Below the pieces are notes generated by a model. That model saw only the letters and a list, made by a program, of their open reading frames with translations, did not search any database and had not been told where the DNA came from. Positions 1-14,692 of a DNA stretch of 64,000 nucleotides are shown here, piece by piece. The stretch covers positions 2,800,603-2,864,602 of the forward strand of contig PTFA01000031.1 in assembly GCA_003342895.1 (NCBI GenBank), in the 5' to 3' direction. This DNA comes from Casuarius casuarius (taxonomy: Eukaryota; Chordata; Aves; Casuariiformes; Casuariidae). How positions within the stretch are numbered: position 1 is the stretch's first letter; each line of letters begins with the position of its first letter. The translations under genes and the position numbers were made by a program.

Positions 1-21
1 AAAAAAAAAAAAAAAAAAAAA
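1..21. repeat. Poly(A) run at window edge
   Basis: Twenty-one A residues open the window. What precedes them is not visible, so this could be a simple tract or the tail of a retroposed copy. Confidence 0.9.
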
Positions 22-3000
22 GGAAAGAAGAAAAAGACACATTTAGCGATATTATCATCCAACCAGAAAGGGAGGACTCAAATCAGTCTGTGCTCAACAC
101 TAATAAAAACAACCATATATTCTGGTGGATTTTAGACTGTTTTAAAAGCAGAAGGATTTAAAACCATTTGAGTGGGTAATCCCTATCCCATTGAATAAAA
201 ATAGTTCTAAGTGTTCTGAAACTCTAATTCCCCCACAGGAAAAAAAAAATCATACAAAAGTAAACACTTTATATAAATCTCCTCTAGGATCACTCAGCCC
301 TTCCTCTGCTTATACTAATATGCCCCTAATTTCCTTCACAGAAGAAATGAAACAGCCTTGAGTTTGCAAATGCCTAAGGCTTGCCGTGGGTGCTGTTAGA
401 AAAACAGTAGCGCCATCATAAGCGTGTTTTCGTAAAACACCTAAGAGTGAAAACTACTCAGCCTTCTGACTTGAACATCCCAGATCGAAGATTTCATACA
501 TTGGACAACATTAACTACTTGTGTTAGATAAGTATATGTGGCTACTCCTGTTAAATAAGCATTTGCATTCTTATGTCAGATAGCATTAACCGCTGGCACA
601 TCCATTATTCCCTAAAGGGGGATTCTGCTGAGATTTACACTAACATTACTAACGGTCTTCAGGATGGGCAGACAGATTTAACATACTAACACTGCCTAGG
701 ACAAGATGAAAAGTGGCTTTAAAATGTCACTGCAGGTCCCAGAGTAAAGCAGAAGCACCGCGGGGCTGCCTGAGCCCACCTGCCCAGGCAACGCTCCCAA
801 AATCCGGGTTATAGAAAACAGCCTGAGACAGACTGCAAGAGGTACCCAGGCCATACCTCAAACCCAGGGCAAAATATTGTAGCCACTGCGTCCTTATAAT
901 TAAACATATGATGGAGACTTCACAATCTTCCTTTTAATCTATTCTAGTGCTGCACTATCCTTCCCTTTACTGTTTTTTTTTTTCCTAATGTTGCAACCAA
1001 GTCTTCCTGTGTTCTAAGCCTATTACTTCTAAATATTATACAGGATACTATTATATCTTGTTCTATCTATAGACACAAATGCCAATTACTTCTTCACAGA
1101 AGTCTTTTGCATAGAGGCTGCTGTCGGGCTCAGGTCTTCTCCAGACTGAAAGTTCCACCTGAAACTGCCTAAGGGAATTTTAGGAAAGCAAAGTATAATT
1201 GCTTATACTAAAATCCTGGCCCCCATATTTTATCCATACCAAAACTAGATTTCTACATGTAGGCAAGCTGGCATTATGGTCTCAGATCATGCAAGACATC
1301 AGGTAGTTCATCTAGAGCTTAGAAATACAACTAGTTTTTACGGAAAAAGGACTAACTTAATTTCACTTGGAAAATAGTAGGGCAAGAAACTGACACTCAC
1401 CTGAACAGGAAATCTGACATAATTTTACAAAACACTAAAGAGGAAAAAAGAACAAAGTAATTCAGAAATACGTAAGAATATTCTCACTGCAATCTGGGCA
1501 GTAATATTTCCTTGACATATGGCACTCAGATATTTCCAGAAATAGCAACTAGATGAAATAAGCACAGGCAGCAGCAGTTGAAGAATAGGGGAATTCTCTC
1601 TTTTTATTTTCCTGCACTTATTCCTCTTTCCAGCTGACCTTCCACCTTTGCTAAACTTCCAGTATCTCCGATATATACAGATTTATTAGCCCAGAAGTGG
1701 ACAGTGTACTTCTAATGGACAGCTTCCTGATTTTCAGCTATCTTCACAAGTCCCACACTGTACATTAACTGATCATAAGTGGAAAATTGGGCCTGCTACC
1801 AAATTTCTTACATGCTGGGTGTGCAGAGAAGGAAAAAGAAAAAATCCATATAACGGCTGTTAATAAAATTTCCCAGACTGACTTTTCTTTGGTACTGCCT
1901 TGGGAACCAGCTTTACAGCTGGTGGCTCTGTGCTGGTCTGCAGACAGGCCCCTGCAGAAGCGTCCAGCTGTTTAGGAGCTGTTTGCATACGTTTCCAAAG
2001 CAGCTTGCATATCTTTAGTGCCAAGTCTCCCACAGTTTGGAAATCCTTATTTTACAGTATTTGAAACCTCCTTAAGCTGAAAGAATCTGTGACTGGGGAG
2101 ATCCAGCTTGTCTCTGGCCTGCTCTATCCTTGGCACATACCATAAGCTTGCTGAGAGAGAAAGACCATATTTCTGTTGGACTTTTACTACTGCATAGAAA
2201 GTACGGATGATGGGTATTTTTGAAGGAATTGCTACAGAAGGAGATACTGAAAGAGCTAGTTAAGTAAAAAGCAACTTTCACCTTCTTGGGGGTTCTTGAG
2301 GAAGCAGAGAAACATAAGACAAAACTAAAATTGTTCACAGCTCAAGCGAATAAAAGAGGAAAAGAGTAGACTTTTACATCTGTTAGGTGCAAGGTGAATG
2401 TTATAGAAGATGACCAGCATAGGAAGTCTTCTGGAGCCTCAGAAGCTCTGATATATTGTACATGGAAAACAAAACAAAACAGGCAACTTTGGTTTTGAGA
2501 GGTAGTACTTTGGCATGCTGCAGCTCGACACTTAGAGGAGGAGACTAAGTCAATAATTATCATAATACTAGAAGCCTGCCTGAAGCTCTGTTCACCAATG
2601 GGAAAATTTTATTCTGCTGTGAACGGCTGATGTCTATGAAAGCTGTGAGAGAAAATACTGCCATTAAGTGCTGCGAGCTTTGAGAAGACCATTTTTTGAA
2701 AGCAAGCTGATGAATCTTCCTTCTTTCTGAAGTTGGTAATTTTCTTGAAGAAAAAAAATCACAACAAAGATAGTCACAAGCATAACAGCTGCACATACCT
2801 TGGCCCAATGAGGGAAGAATATAATTGACAGGACAGTGTAAAAGGAGATCCTAAATTTCTGCAGCTAAACCTTTAAGGGAATTACATCTTTTCAAACTTT
2901 CTGAAAATTCAGATGTATTCAAAATGGCTTTCTGCTAATCTTTCACATAACAAATTTAATGAAGGGGAGAAAACAGATCTCTAGACTATTACACTGCCAA

Positions 3001-4476
3001 AATAATTCTGATTCTACCATATACACTGAACAGAATGCTCATTTTTCTTATGCTGGTTTTGCCACAGCTACAGTTGAGTAATCAAAAAGCCCCCTACCCC
3101 CCCAGCCTCTTTTTATGCAAAAATTAGCTGATGCTCTGAAAATGTTTGACTTTCCCCACTGCAGCCTAAAGCCAGCTTCCTGGGTGTCTCCTCCCCTCGC
3201 TGCCGGGCTGCTTCTGTATTTGCAGAGCAGTCACCAGGGGAAAGCTTGACTGCTCGTCAAGAAAGGGCAGAGGACTGCGCTGTGCAAAGTAATTCCAATA
3301 TAATGAGTTCTGCCCCATACTTACAGTGCCTACTATTATCCCTTCACATTACAATGTTATATACACATATTAGATAATACTATAATCCTATAGTAACTAT
3401 CTTATAATAGACTAGTCAAGTTTCATATCGGGGGAATACTGAGGAAATTACTTTCTCATCTATACATTATTGTTGTCTCTTAGTCTCTCCCAAAGAATCT
3501 TATTCATATTTCAAAGCTGTTAATAGCTGGCTTATCACAGTTGGTGAAAAAGACAAGGCAGAACCATAATATGCTAAAACAGATAAAAATTGTATATGCA
3601 TTCAGGACTCAAAAATATAACTCAGGTTACCAAAAGAATTGTAGCTGGTCTTTTGTAGTATTTTGTGTTTTCTTATTCTCCCCCACCCCGCCATAAAAAT
3701 AATAAGAAAACAAGGCAAAGAATGCTTTGCTTTGCAATTAAACTCAAAAAAATCACCAAACTCCCTTTAGAATATTTTCAGAAGCATTTGTAAACATATA
3801 CTGAATGCTAGCACTTGACGACACATTGCAAAATTCATAGCAGCTTGCTGTCAACACGTGTATGATGCAAGATAACTTTTAATGTTATGACAGAAATGTG
3901 TTTGTCTTCTCTTTTCACTCTGTACAACTTAGAGCTCTTAAATAAGCTCTCTAAGATGGTATCACAACTTCATCGTTAGTATGTTACAGCAGCATTGTGC
4001 AATTCTGATACAAAATCCAAGTTTTGACTAGGCTTTCTCTTAGGTCATTCTTCCTGATTTGTAACTCTCAACACTTAGTAATTGATATGCACAGAAAAAC
4101 AGAACAATTTTTGAAAAAACAAAACCACGAACAGCAATGTAGACTTCTTTCCATGAGCCAACAGTGGAAAACCTGGTCATGCACAAAGTTCAGTGGGGAA
4201 ATAAGTTATGGGAAAATAAAAAAATCTTCAATTCTTTTCCCTTTTCTGCATGGATGCAAGAAATTGTACTCTGAAGAACAAAACAAGGGTTTAATTTATC
4301 AAGTGATATGGACAGCATACTCTTCTCATGGGAAATCCTTGCCCAGAGAGGTGAACTCGACCACCCTAGCAAAGAACTGAACATACTGGAAGAAGACAAT
4401 CTAAAGCAAGAATTACCATTGTTTTTCCGGACTCCAGGTTTCACATGCAGAGCAAATGCTCCAGCCAATTTCTGTC

Positions 4477-4500
4477 TTTTTTTTTTTTTTTTATTTTATT
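4477..4500. repeat. T-rich simple tract
   Basis: Sixteen T residues followed by attttatt. Simple low-complexity sequence. Confidence 0.9.
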
Positions 4501-4619
4501 TTGCTAATGAGATCAGCAATATTGCCTGCTCTCACAGACAGCCAAAAGGGAAGCTGGTTATTTTGCTGATGAACTTTTGCTGCTGCTCTTTTTTCTTGCT
4601 TACATTAAATAAGGAAGTG

Positions 4620-4930
4620 ACCTGCTCTTGTTGCAAGTGAGGAGTGTCCCAGCCTGTCACCACGACACACTGGTGAGCAGTGGGACAAAGGAGCATTTGG
4701 CAGTAGGCTTGATGCTGCCCCAGGCAGCAACCTCTGCACAAGCTTTCAGGTAGCAAAGATGCCGGGTGCCCATATTGTGCGGATGCCTAGCTGCAGGCTG
4801 CCAGGTTGCCAGAGAGTGCAGAGGCTTCAGTCCCCTTCCAAAAGCTGTGCTGGGCAGGTAATGGCAGCCAAAGCCTGAACCGTGGTGACGCTCTGCTGCG
4901 GCTGGAAGTGGGACCTGGGCACATGTGGAG
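4620..4930. other. Moderately GC-rich patch in intron 3
   Basis: GC- and CpG-richer than its flanks. Several overlapping short frames result from the composition. No gene or known repeat recognised. Confidence 0.3.
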
Positions 4931-6212
4931 AATGACAGAGTAGGAGTGGAAAGGAGAGAGGGGTCACTTTGAAGGCAATAAAAGCACACATCCTAATATA
5001 AAGCCTGTCCGATGAGACTGACAGATGTCCATCTGCTGCCTTCAGAAAATCCTGCACTCCAAAAATTTACACTATTCCCAGAACTGACATGTTTGCAGTT
5101 CTAGCCATCCCGCCCGCTCTGGTTCTCAAGCTGACGGGGCATTTCCTAAACAGCCTCAATCAATCAAAACACTTAGTTTCTCAGAACTAACAAAATACGT
5201 GGCCTCTCTGGAGAAATTCTTACTAAAGTTTTGTTGTGCCTCACAGGAGCAGAGACCATTAACTCAGTAGAATCATACCAAATTACTTGTGAAAACCCTT
5301 TGATACAAGACACCATGCACATGGGACAGCTTCAAAACCCGTTTGAATTATGAACTGAGATGGATTTCAGTGCGAACCTCGGAAGAGAACAAATGCCGTT
5401 TTTTTAAAAAAAAACAAGGAAGGTATAACCTGCCATTCTGCTATTATTAAGTTTTAATCTCATCATTTATTTTCAACAGAGGTGGACCACTCCAGCACCA
5501 ACCCACTGCCTACCACTTGTATATGCCTCTGCTCATATACTTGAAAGAAACCCATCAGGAGACCACCACTGAACTGTACAAGGAATTTATTTTTCTTACT
5601 GGGGTTTACAAGTCTATTTGGTGTATTTATCATATAAAATAAGTCTTTTGCAAAGACTTCCCAACAGATTTATCGCAAATCACTCACAAGGCTTTTACTC
5701 CAGCTCTAATAAAAGTCTAATATTTACTGGTGCTTAGTGACATTTTACCTTGTTTATGTAGAAGGCAGAGGACTGGAATAAAAATATGTGCCCCTTTTTT
5801 AAACTTGCTGCATGCTTCAGGGCTCTTTTGGGGAGAGATAAGGGGGTGCCTGCTCCAGACACTTCATCTATTACAACATTGTTCTCTTTCTCTTCCCAGT
5901 GACAGAAAAGATCCAGTTATTGGCAGGAAATTTATAGCTACTGATCATGGGATTCCCAAAGATCAGAAAAGGTAAAGCTTCTGAGTTCTAACTTATTTCC
6001 TAAGGATGTACCACCCTCCTCCCCCAAAAGTGAAAAAAGTTAGAGAGATTTGTCAAAACCACTGGAATCCTATCAAGGCCAGGACTTAATATTATTATAC
6101 TTGAAATCCCCCATCATGAATGAGTGACTTCCCTTTTTAATCTCACTCATTCTTTGTAATTTCCTGTCACTCTCATGTAGAATTAGAGGCCCTGACAGCT
6201 CATAGACATAAA

Positions 6213-6214
<2 letters not shown>

Positions 6215-6250
<36 letters not shown>
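6215..6250. repeat. (CA)18 microsatellite
   Basis: An uninterrupted CA run of about 18 units. It is likely to be polymorphic in length. Confidence 0.98.
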
Positions 6251-6253
<3 letters not shown>

Positions 6254-7005
6254 CTTGTAAAGGGTTTGAATATGGATTGCTTTCTCAAGAAATCCAGTTA
6301 ATGGAAATGGTGACACTCGTGTCAGCAAATGTTCACCACCAGGACTTGGTTGCTCACAATAAACCTGCAAGGCAAGTTGATCTGAACTTGGCCAAGATAT
6401 TTCCAGGGAAATTTGAGAAAAGGAAGGTGTCTGTATTGCCCTAAGCGACACCTTTGCCTATGTTTTCTCTATGATCATTTGTTCAAGATGTTCAGGAGTC
6501 AAAGGCACAATATAAACAAGAGGCAGCACCTTTCGGCCATTGGAGAGGACTACTCACCCTGTTGGCTGTAAGGGCACCAAGTATTCCTGCCAGCCAAAGT
6601 CTTTCTCTGAGTAACTATCCCAATGCTATCCAGTTTTAATCCATTTTCTCTACATCTACACCAAAGTTTTTTTTACAATGGCTGTTGATCCATATGAAAA
6701 GCCAAATTTAATGAACAAAGTAATTCTCATAAGGCAAACGTGATTATTTTTTAAAACAGAACAACAAAATCATTAAATGATAGAAAAAGATGGGAAACGA
6801 GATAGCACAAACGCAGTATGAGGTGAATCCATCTCCCACCTCAATCCCCACCACTAGAACAGCACAAGTCCTCTGCTGCTAAATAGCTACCGACACAGAA
6901 ACATTGGCTCTTCTCTATGGTACTCCCCACCGCGTGGCCAAAGTGCCTCTCCTCACACAGACACCCCACACCAGTCCTTCGAGTGCACACCCCAGCAGCT
7001 ACGAG

Positions 7006-7030
7006 CAAAAAAAAAAAAAAGAAAAAAAAA
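7006..7030. repeat. A-rich simple tract
   Basis: Two A runs split by one G. Short open frames crossing it in both directions are low-complexity artefacts. Confidence 0.85.
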
Positions 7031-10000
7031 GCTACAGCAGCAGCTTTTTTTCCTGCAAGTGCCACCAAAGAATTTGTCAAATGTGCTAGGAAAGGGAAGA
7101 ATGCCCTTTGCTTCCAACTCAGGCCCATTCCTTTGAGACCAAAGTCTGGTTGGTGGACAACTTGGCAGCAATGAAGAACAAAATCCACTATCCTAAGACT
7201 CAGTCTAGTCATATGACTCATGTCTTAGAATAAAGTCGTATCTCTTATTTTATTTCTCCCTTGAAACTATTCAACTCTTCCTAAGAAATAGTTTAGTTTA
7301 ACTTAACCATGTTTTCAGTTATGTACAGATTAGTATGCACCTACACCCCACATTACCTGTTGGTAATTGTTAGTCTTGCTACACTTTTAATTAAGTTCCA
7401 TTCAATTAGACTTTAATGCTGAATAATATTTATTCTTGCTACCAGTGATGGATGGTAAAACATGACTATGTGACCTTTACAGAGTCTGGGGAACTTTTTT
7501 TCTTTTAATATTGTGAACTTCATGATTGTTGCAGGTTACACTAAAATGCTACGGCAAAGGTTTCTATTATCAAAATGGGCAACAGGCTCATAAAATACTA
7601 ACCGAGCCTAAAAACGGGCACATAAAATATAAAGTTTCAGTGAACCAGCCATAAACATGAGTGTTGAAGGTAGATTAAATCTGGCCTTTTTAGACTTGGT
7701 GTAAATGTATCAACAGTTTATGGGAGATCTATGAAGGATTTGGAGACAAAGAAATATATTTGATGACTTTATTTTTGGGGTTTCTTTAGATAAAGAGAGG
7801 ATCAGCCAAAGAAGTTATCTAATAGGCTGTTTAAATGATAGAAGAGAGGAGAGATTTAGGGGCTATTATCAGCACACATACTCAGCATGGCCTCGAGTCT
7901 AGCTTCTCAAAATGGCCAAAGTAGGGAACCACGCTGCCTGTGCTTGGAAGTAGACTTTCACCTGCTAGCAGACCTTTCTACTAAAGACAAAGATAGCATG
8001 GCCTGTCCCTTTTTGTCTCTCTCAGGAGAGATGGATGCAAAATTCCCTGGAGATGCAATGATAGTTTCCAGCTGTTCAGAGGAACAATCAGGAACTGCAT
8101 CCACCAATCCATGTTACCAAACGGCAATTCTGGCCGAAGATGAAGAAAAAAATGGCAATAGGGTTAAAGGCCATGTAGCCCACTGAAAACAATTAAGAAA
8201 TAAGGAAATACGTAGAAGAAATTGCTACCAAGTCTTAAGAGCTGTTAATTGTAATACTACTATTCTTCAGTGAAGCTACAAAACAGCTGCCTACGTAAAA
8301 TAAACTGACACACAAAAAACCACGGTTTTAGACATGGATTTCTGTTTGCTTATCTGCCTACTTGTGTTAGGGGGACAATTGTTTAGATGAACAGGAGCAG
8401 CTTTTTGCTCTGTATACAGCAGGTAGCCCTACGACTACTGCTTCCAAATTCCATTACAATACTATTTGTATTAACAGATTAAGTTTATTGTATTCATGTC
8501 CCAAATGAGTAACAATAACAACAAGCTGCACTTTCAACATTAGGCAGGTCAGTTTTCCCATCTTGATTAAGTATAAACGTGCTTAGCTGTAACAGCAAAT
8601 GAGATGCTCTGCACTTCAAACCAACCCACCTTCGCTACTGCAATAGGACAAAGAAATGGCACGCTTTCTCTTGCCCAGACAGCTCCACAGTCTGGATGTG
8701 CTTAAGTGAGGCAGGAAACGAGCAAAAACAAACAAAAACAAATCAAAAGAAATTGGAGTTAAGAGAAGTAACCGTATAATCACAACCAGTCAAAAGCTTA
8801 ACTAGTCAGTTTTAAGGACACTCCCTTCCTGTAACCAACAATCTTCAAAACAGACTTTTCACACTGCTGCTTTGTGAGACATGCAGACTGAGTTTAGCCA
8901 AGATCAAAGAAACCTGGTACCTAGCCCCCTAAATTGTTCTTATGTTTGTGTCCATGCTCAACAGCAGCTCTAATAATTTTTGGCTAGTGGGGATTTCCAC
9001 TGGGGCTGCTGTGCAAGTATAGCATAATTCCTATGGTACTAGTATATGCATCATATGCAATTAGTGCAAGAAAAAAAAAACTTGGAAAGATTTTACTAAG
9101 AATTTCACAATTTTTCTTTTTTTTCCTTTTTTTTAGGGGGATGGACCCCACTCTCCCAAAGGTAAAAACCACTTCCTGCTTTTACCTCCCCCATAGTATT
9201 TGGAGAATATTGAGGACCAGCCTCTATTAGTCTGATGATATCCCAGACACTTTAGATTCTTCCACTACTCTCCCAAGCCTCCCAGTCATTTGGATTGTGG
9301 GAAGGAAAATACTTGAACACTGCCTCTAGAAGATCCATACTTAATGCTGGGTGACTTTCATAGCTCCTTTAGTGGCCCTGATCAGGCGTTCTGCCAAAAG
9401 GGCAGCAGCACACGTAGTCCTTTGGAGAAGAAGTAGAGCGCTCACTTGCCATACAGTAATAGGGTGGTTGAAGCTAATGAATGGGGACAAAAGCAGCTTG
9501 GAAAAACGCTTCTTGTTCTTGTACTACATGTTGAAATAAGTGGGATGTAACTTAAGTGTTATAGGAACTTCTTTAGCTCAAGTGGAATTATTCTTCTAAG
9601 GGAGAGGGAGTGCTGGCTCAACTGTATGCTTCCTGTTCACATAACCTTATCATCATATATCCCATAGTTATTTATGACCCTTCTCTCTCTGCCCTTTTAC
9701 TGCTTGAATATGACAAAAAGCAATTTGTAGATGCTAAAAGCACATTTCTCTAATGTACATAATCTCAACTCCTTTGGGTGACAATGCAGGCTCCAAAAAA
9801 ATTGAGTAAATTGATAGCATGACTAATCTGAAACAGAATAACTCACCTAAGTACAAATCTCATATGTAGGCGTAAAACTACTTGATCATTATGGAAAAAT
9901 GTAAATGGAGAATTAGCCATTAACATTATTTCCTAAAGTGATGGCAATTATGAAATCTATTTTGATAGAGAAATGAAAAGTAAAAGCTGTCCTGTAAGTT

Positions 10001-10849
10001 TACAGAGCTATCATTCCATAAATTAAGATAGAAGCAAACTGAGGTCTTAGAAAGTGGCTTTATTATTAATAAACATCAGGTAGATCCTCAGGAAGTGTTT
10101 TAACTGCTAAATGATTAAGCATTTCCCTATCATTAGCCCTCACATGAAATATTGATATTTTATGCAAATGGACCCAGAGGATACTGAAAGAGTTATGCTT
10201 TGTTATTTCTAAAACATAGGTTAACATGAACCAGCCTGGTATGTCTGCTGTTCAGTTTGACAAGGTTTCCCTATAATAAAAACAGTTACTTACACAACTA
10301 TGTTTGAAGCATCTTAAATCAAATAGCCTCTTTTCTAAAATCTAAAGATGAACTCGCTTCAGCATTCACAATGTCCCAGCGTCACATAGGGGGAACTGAG
10401 CAGGTGGGGGCTGGATGATAAACTTCTACTTTGTGCCAAGTCAAGAAGTCAAGATTGGGGAAAGTAACAAAAACACCTGCCCGGACTCGATCAATAAGTC
10501 TAGGAACTACTGTCATCTGACTTAGGCTTATTTATTGCCATCTGAATGAGTGGAAGCAGTGACCACTCACAAAGACGACCTTGATTCCACTTTATCAGAA
10601 AAGCATTGGAAATTGACTGCTTTCTCCTATCTGCACTGATATAACTCTTTTGATACTTTGTGTTTTATTTGGAAGCAAGTCTATCCACATAAATCAACAT
10701 TTTCTTTAAGACTGATATTTTCCACAGGCACTTATGTATTTATGATGCGTTCTTGCTTTGCTGTTTGGTTTTCTACCAGGTACATGAGTTCTAGAGGGCA
10801 ATTGCTTCTTTTCTTAGATATTTCTGAGGACAAATTAACTGGTGACAGA

Positions 10850-10869
10850 TTTTTTTTTTTTTTTTTTTT
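10850..10869. repeat. T20 homopolymer
   Basis: A run of 20 T residues with no retroposon body beside it on either strand that I recognise. Confidence 0.95.
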
Positions 10870-12498
10870 GGTGGAAGCGATCTGACAGCTCAAGTTTTCT
10901 CAAATAGTGCTGATGTGTAGTTTCTTTTCTCATTGAGTCCAATATCCTCAAGTTGTGCAGTAACTGATGAACTATACCTTCTAATCTACATAGCATTAAT
11001 CCATTAAAACTGTCATTAATGATACAAGAATAGATTTTCTTTTTCATTGCATTGATGAAAACAACTGTCTAGGCACTGGCATAAGCTTTCTGGAATATTC
11101 ATTTTGGCACGGATATTGTCCATGATGGTTACAAAGTTTTCCTGCGTGAAACAGTGCCGAAGTGACTAGAAAGAGTATAACATATGCTAAGACTATAATG
11201 CCCATTAGACTGCATTAGTTACAGAAGTGTTGCCTTTCTATGAAGGAAAGAAATCTTTCTTTTTAGAAAATTAATGGTAGATCTTCTCAACAGCCTGTCC
11301 TGTATTGAACAGTATCTCATTTTCAGGTACAAAATGTCTCCTATAATCAAATTCACTCAATGAATGTTAGCAATAATACTTCCTAGTGTAGTCTGTCCCT
11401 TTAGTTACTCCTTTGTAACACATGCATGGACACCTCAGAAAAAGCATCAATAAACCTATAATTTAAAGAAGAAAACATCTTTCCCTTGTAAGTGGCCATT
11501 ACCAAAATACAGAATCTAAACGATAAACCCACTGACTGCTGTGTATCCAAACCAGTGTATCCCAGGCAAGCAGGAACAACAAAATGGCTATTTTAAGACA
11601 TCTCATTGTTACGAGATTCTGCTTACTCAGGATTAAAATCCTGATTTAGGGTCTGTTCCCATGGGGGCAACCTTAGACAGAACGTTCAGTCTGTTGTTCC
11701 TTTTATCGGTCCTCCTTCTTCTGTTTACGCTCTTGCAATACTGCGAAATATTAAAATTTCTTATTAATGTTGGACTCTTAACCTAACATCATTTTACGCT
11801 ATTAAACTTGCGACCCCTTCAGGACAAGAACAGGTCACTTCCCAATTAGCACTGGTGGATCAAGTTGTCTTTGCTCAGATCTAAGGGTTATTTTGAAAAC
11901 TTCATAAGGTTTCTCTGAACATTGCATACAAATTTTTTCTCCTTAATGCTTCCCAGTTTCCTCCCAAAGGCTATCCCAGCTTCTGCTGTAGTTTGAACAA
12001 ATGTCTCCTATTGAATAAGGGTTGTTAGCGTTTTAATCACCTTATCTCAGGAATTTTACTGAATGGCTGGTTTAGCAAATTTCCTTCAGAACAGATCTTA
12101 AATCTATCACTCATATAATACTCTCAATTTATACAGGACAATCAAGACTAAAATTATTACATACAGGTCACCCAGGCTTAGTGAAATAAGAGATAAAAAG
12201 GAAAAAAAGGGAATATTGCAGCCCTCTGCTGGACTTGCTCCAGTAGCTCCATGTCTCTCTTGTACTGGGGAGCCCAGAACTAGGCACAGTACTCCGGAGG
12301 CAGCCTCACCAAGGCTGAGTTGAGGGGAAGGATCACCTCCCTTGACCGGTTGGCAACACTCTTCCTAATGCAACCGAGGATACCATTGGCTTTCTTGGCC
12401 ACAAGGGCACATTGCTGCCTCACGTCCAACTTGTCCACCAAGACTCACAGGTCCTTCTCCACAGAGCTGCTTTCCAGCAGGTCAGCCCCCAGCCTGTA

Positions 12499-14600
12499 CT
12501 AGTGCATGGGGTTATTCCTCCCTAGGTGCAGGGCCCTGCACTTGCCTTTGTTGAACTTCCTGAGGTTCCTCTCCACCCAACTGTCCAGCCTGTCCAGGTC
12601 TCTCTGAATGGCAGCACAGCCCTCTGGGGTATCAGCCACTCCTCCCAGTCTTGTATCATCAGCAAACTTGCTGAGAGTGCACTCTGTCCCTTCATCCAGG
12701 TCACTGATGAATAAGTTGAACAAGACTGGACCCAGTACTGACTCCTGGGGGACACCACTAGCTACAGGCCCCCAACTAGACTGCACACCACTGAGCACAA
12801 CCCTCTGAGCTCTACCATTCAGCCAGTTCTCAGTCCACCTCACTGTCCGCTCATCTATCCCACACTTTCTGAGCTTGCCTATGAGGATATTATGGGAGAG
12901 AGTGTCAAAAGCCTTGCTGAAGTCAAGCTAGACAGCATCCACTGCTCTCCCCTCATCTACCCAGACAGTCATCCCATCACAGATGGCTATCAGATTAGTT
13001 AAGCACGATCTCCCCTTGGTGAATCCATGCTGATGACTCATCACCTTCTTATCCTTCACATGCTTGGAGGAGGCATTCAGGATGAGCTGTCCCATTACCT
13101 TTCCAGGGATGGAGGTGAGGATGACTGGCCTGTAGTTCCCTGGGTCCTCCTCCTTGCCCTTTTTGAAGACTGGAGTGACACTGGCTTTCTTCCAGTCCTC
13201 AGACACCTCTCTGTTCTCCATGACCTTTCAAAAAATGATGGAGAGTGGCCTAGCAATAACATCCACAAGCTCCCTCAGTACTTACGGGTGCATCCCATCA
13301 GGGCCCATGGATTTGTGGGTGTCAGGTTTGCCTAAATGATCCTCCTCAACCAAGGGAAAGTCTTCCTTTCTCCAGCCTTTCTCTTTTGTCTCCAGAGTCT
13401 GGGATCCCTGAGGGCTGGCCTTAGCAGTCAAGACAGAAGCAAAGAAGGCATTCAGTAATTCTGTATCCTTCATCACCAGGGCACCCACCCCATTCAGCAG
13501 CAGGCCTACATTTTCCCTAGTCTTCATTTTGCTACTGATATATTTGAAGAAGCCCTTCTTCTAGTCCTTGACATTCCTTGCCAGATTTAATTCCAAATGG
13601 GCCTTAGCCTTCCTCATTGCCTTCCTGCATACTCTGACAATGCTCCTATATTCCTCCCAAGTGGCCTGTCCCTTTTTCCACATTCTGTATACTTCCTTCT
13701 TCCGTTTGAGTTTTGCCAGGAGCTCCCTGCTCATCCATGCAGGTCTCCTGCCCCTTTGCTTGACTTCTTGCTCATTGGGATGCACTGCTCTTGAGCTTGG
13801 AGGAAGTGATCCTTGAACATTAACCAGCTCTCTTCAACCCCCCCTTCCTTCTAGGGCCCTAACCCACAGGATTCTTCCCCGAAGAGGCCAAAGTTTGCTC
13901 TCCTGAAGCCCAGGATTGCAATCCTACTTATTGTGCTGCATCCTCCGCACAGTATCCTGAACTCCACCATCTCATGGTCACTACAGCCGAGGCTGCCCCC
14001 AACTTTCACATCTCCAGCCAACCCTTCCTTGTTTGTTAGTACAGGGTCCAGCAGCACACCTCTCTTCATTCGCTCCTCCATCACCTGTGTCAAAAAGTTA
14101 TCATGAGTGCTCTCCAGGAGCCTTCTGCATTGCTTGTACCTTGCTGTGTTGTTTCTCCAGCACATATCAGGGTGGCTAAAGTCCCCCATGAGAACCAAGG
14201 CCTGTGATCATGAGGCTACTTCCAGCTGTCTGTAGAAGGCCTCATCAACTTCCTCTTCCTGATCAGGTGGCCTGTAGTAAACACCCACAACAGTGTCACC
14301 CATGTTAGCCTGCCCTTTAATTCTTACCCCTAAGCTCTCAACTCACTCTTCATCCACCCCTAGGCAGAGGTCAATACATTCCAGTTGCTCTCTCACATAA
14401 AGAGCAACTCCACCACCTCACCCTCCTGGCCTGTCTTTCCTAAAAAGCACAGAGCCATCCATGACAGCATTCCAGTCATGTGAGCTATCCCACCATGTCT
14501 CTGTAATTGCAATGAGATCATGGCCCTGCAACTGCACACAGATCTCTCATTCTTCCTGTTTATTCCCCATGCTGTATACATTAGCGTACAGGCATTTCAG
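12499..14600 (-). pseudogene. CR1 ORF2: endonuclease plus reverse transcriptase (broken)
   Basis: Seen: the upstream part (14600-13851) has endonuclease landmarks: an ETWW-like block decayed to QRHGG, then GDFSHPD near 14185 and SDHEMVEF near 13960. The downstream part carries NYRPVILTSIPGKVM (about 13135), LDFSKAFD (motif A, about 12910), [10 protein letters not shown] (motif B, about 12750) and FADD (motif C, about 12660). From 13785 to 12499 one frame is interrupted only by stops; the endonuclease half needs two frame changes. A TAG at 12930-12928 falls immediately before motif A, and motif B has Glu where the family normally has the second Gly. Known: ORF2 nicks the target and copies the RNA in place. 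The catalytic aspartates survive, but the protein cannot be made whole, so it is a dead copy. Confidence 0.93.
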
Positions 14601-14692
14601 GGAGGTAATCAAGCAAGCAGGTTTCCCAGGAGAGGTACAAGAGGCTCCTCCTAGTCATGTCCCGCACACACTTCCCCAGCTGCATGCACCCC

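Larger units (their letters stand above)
22..6214. other. Intronic sequence, no gene
   Basis: AT-rich unique-looking sequence. Apart from simple tracts and the patch at 4620-4930 I see nothing. The open frames here are short and resemble no protein. Confidence 0.7.
6251..12211. other. Intronic sequence, no gene
   Basis: Unique-looking AT-rich intron with A/T homopolymers. The 99-codon frame at 7887-8186 has no recognisable domain. Confidence 0.7.

Noticed and set aside
7887..8186. 99-codon plus-strand frame
   Set aside because: Composition is ordinary and no domain is seen. It is expected by chance in 64 kb.
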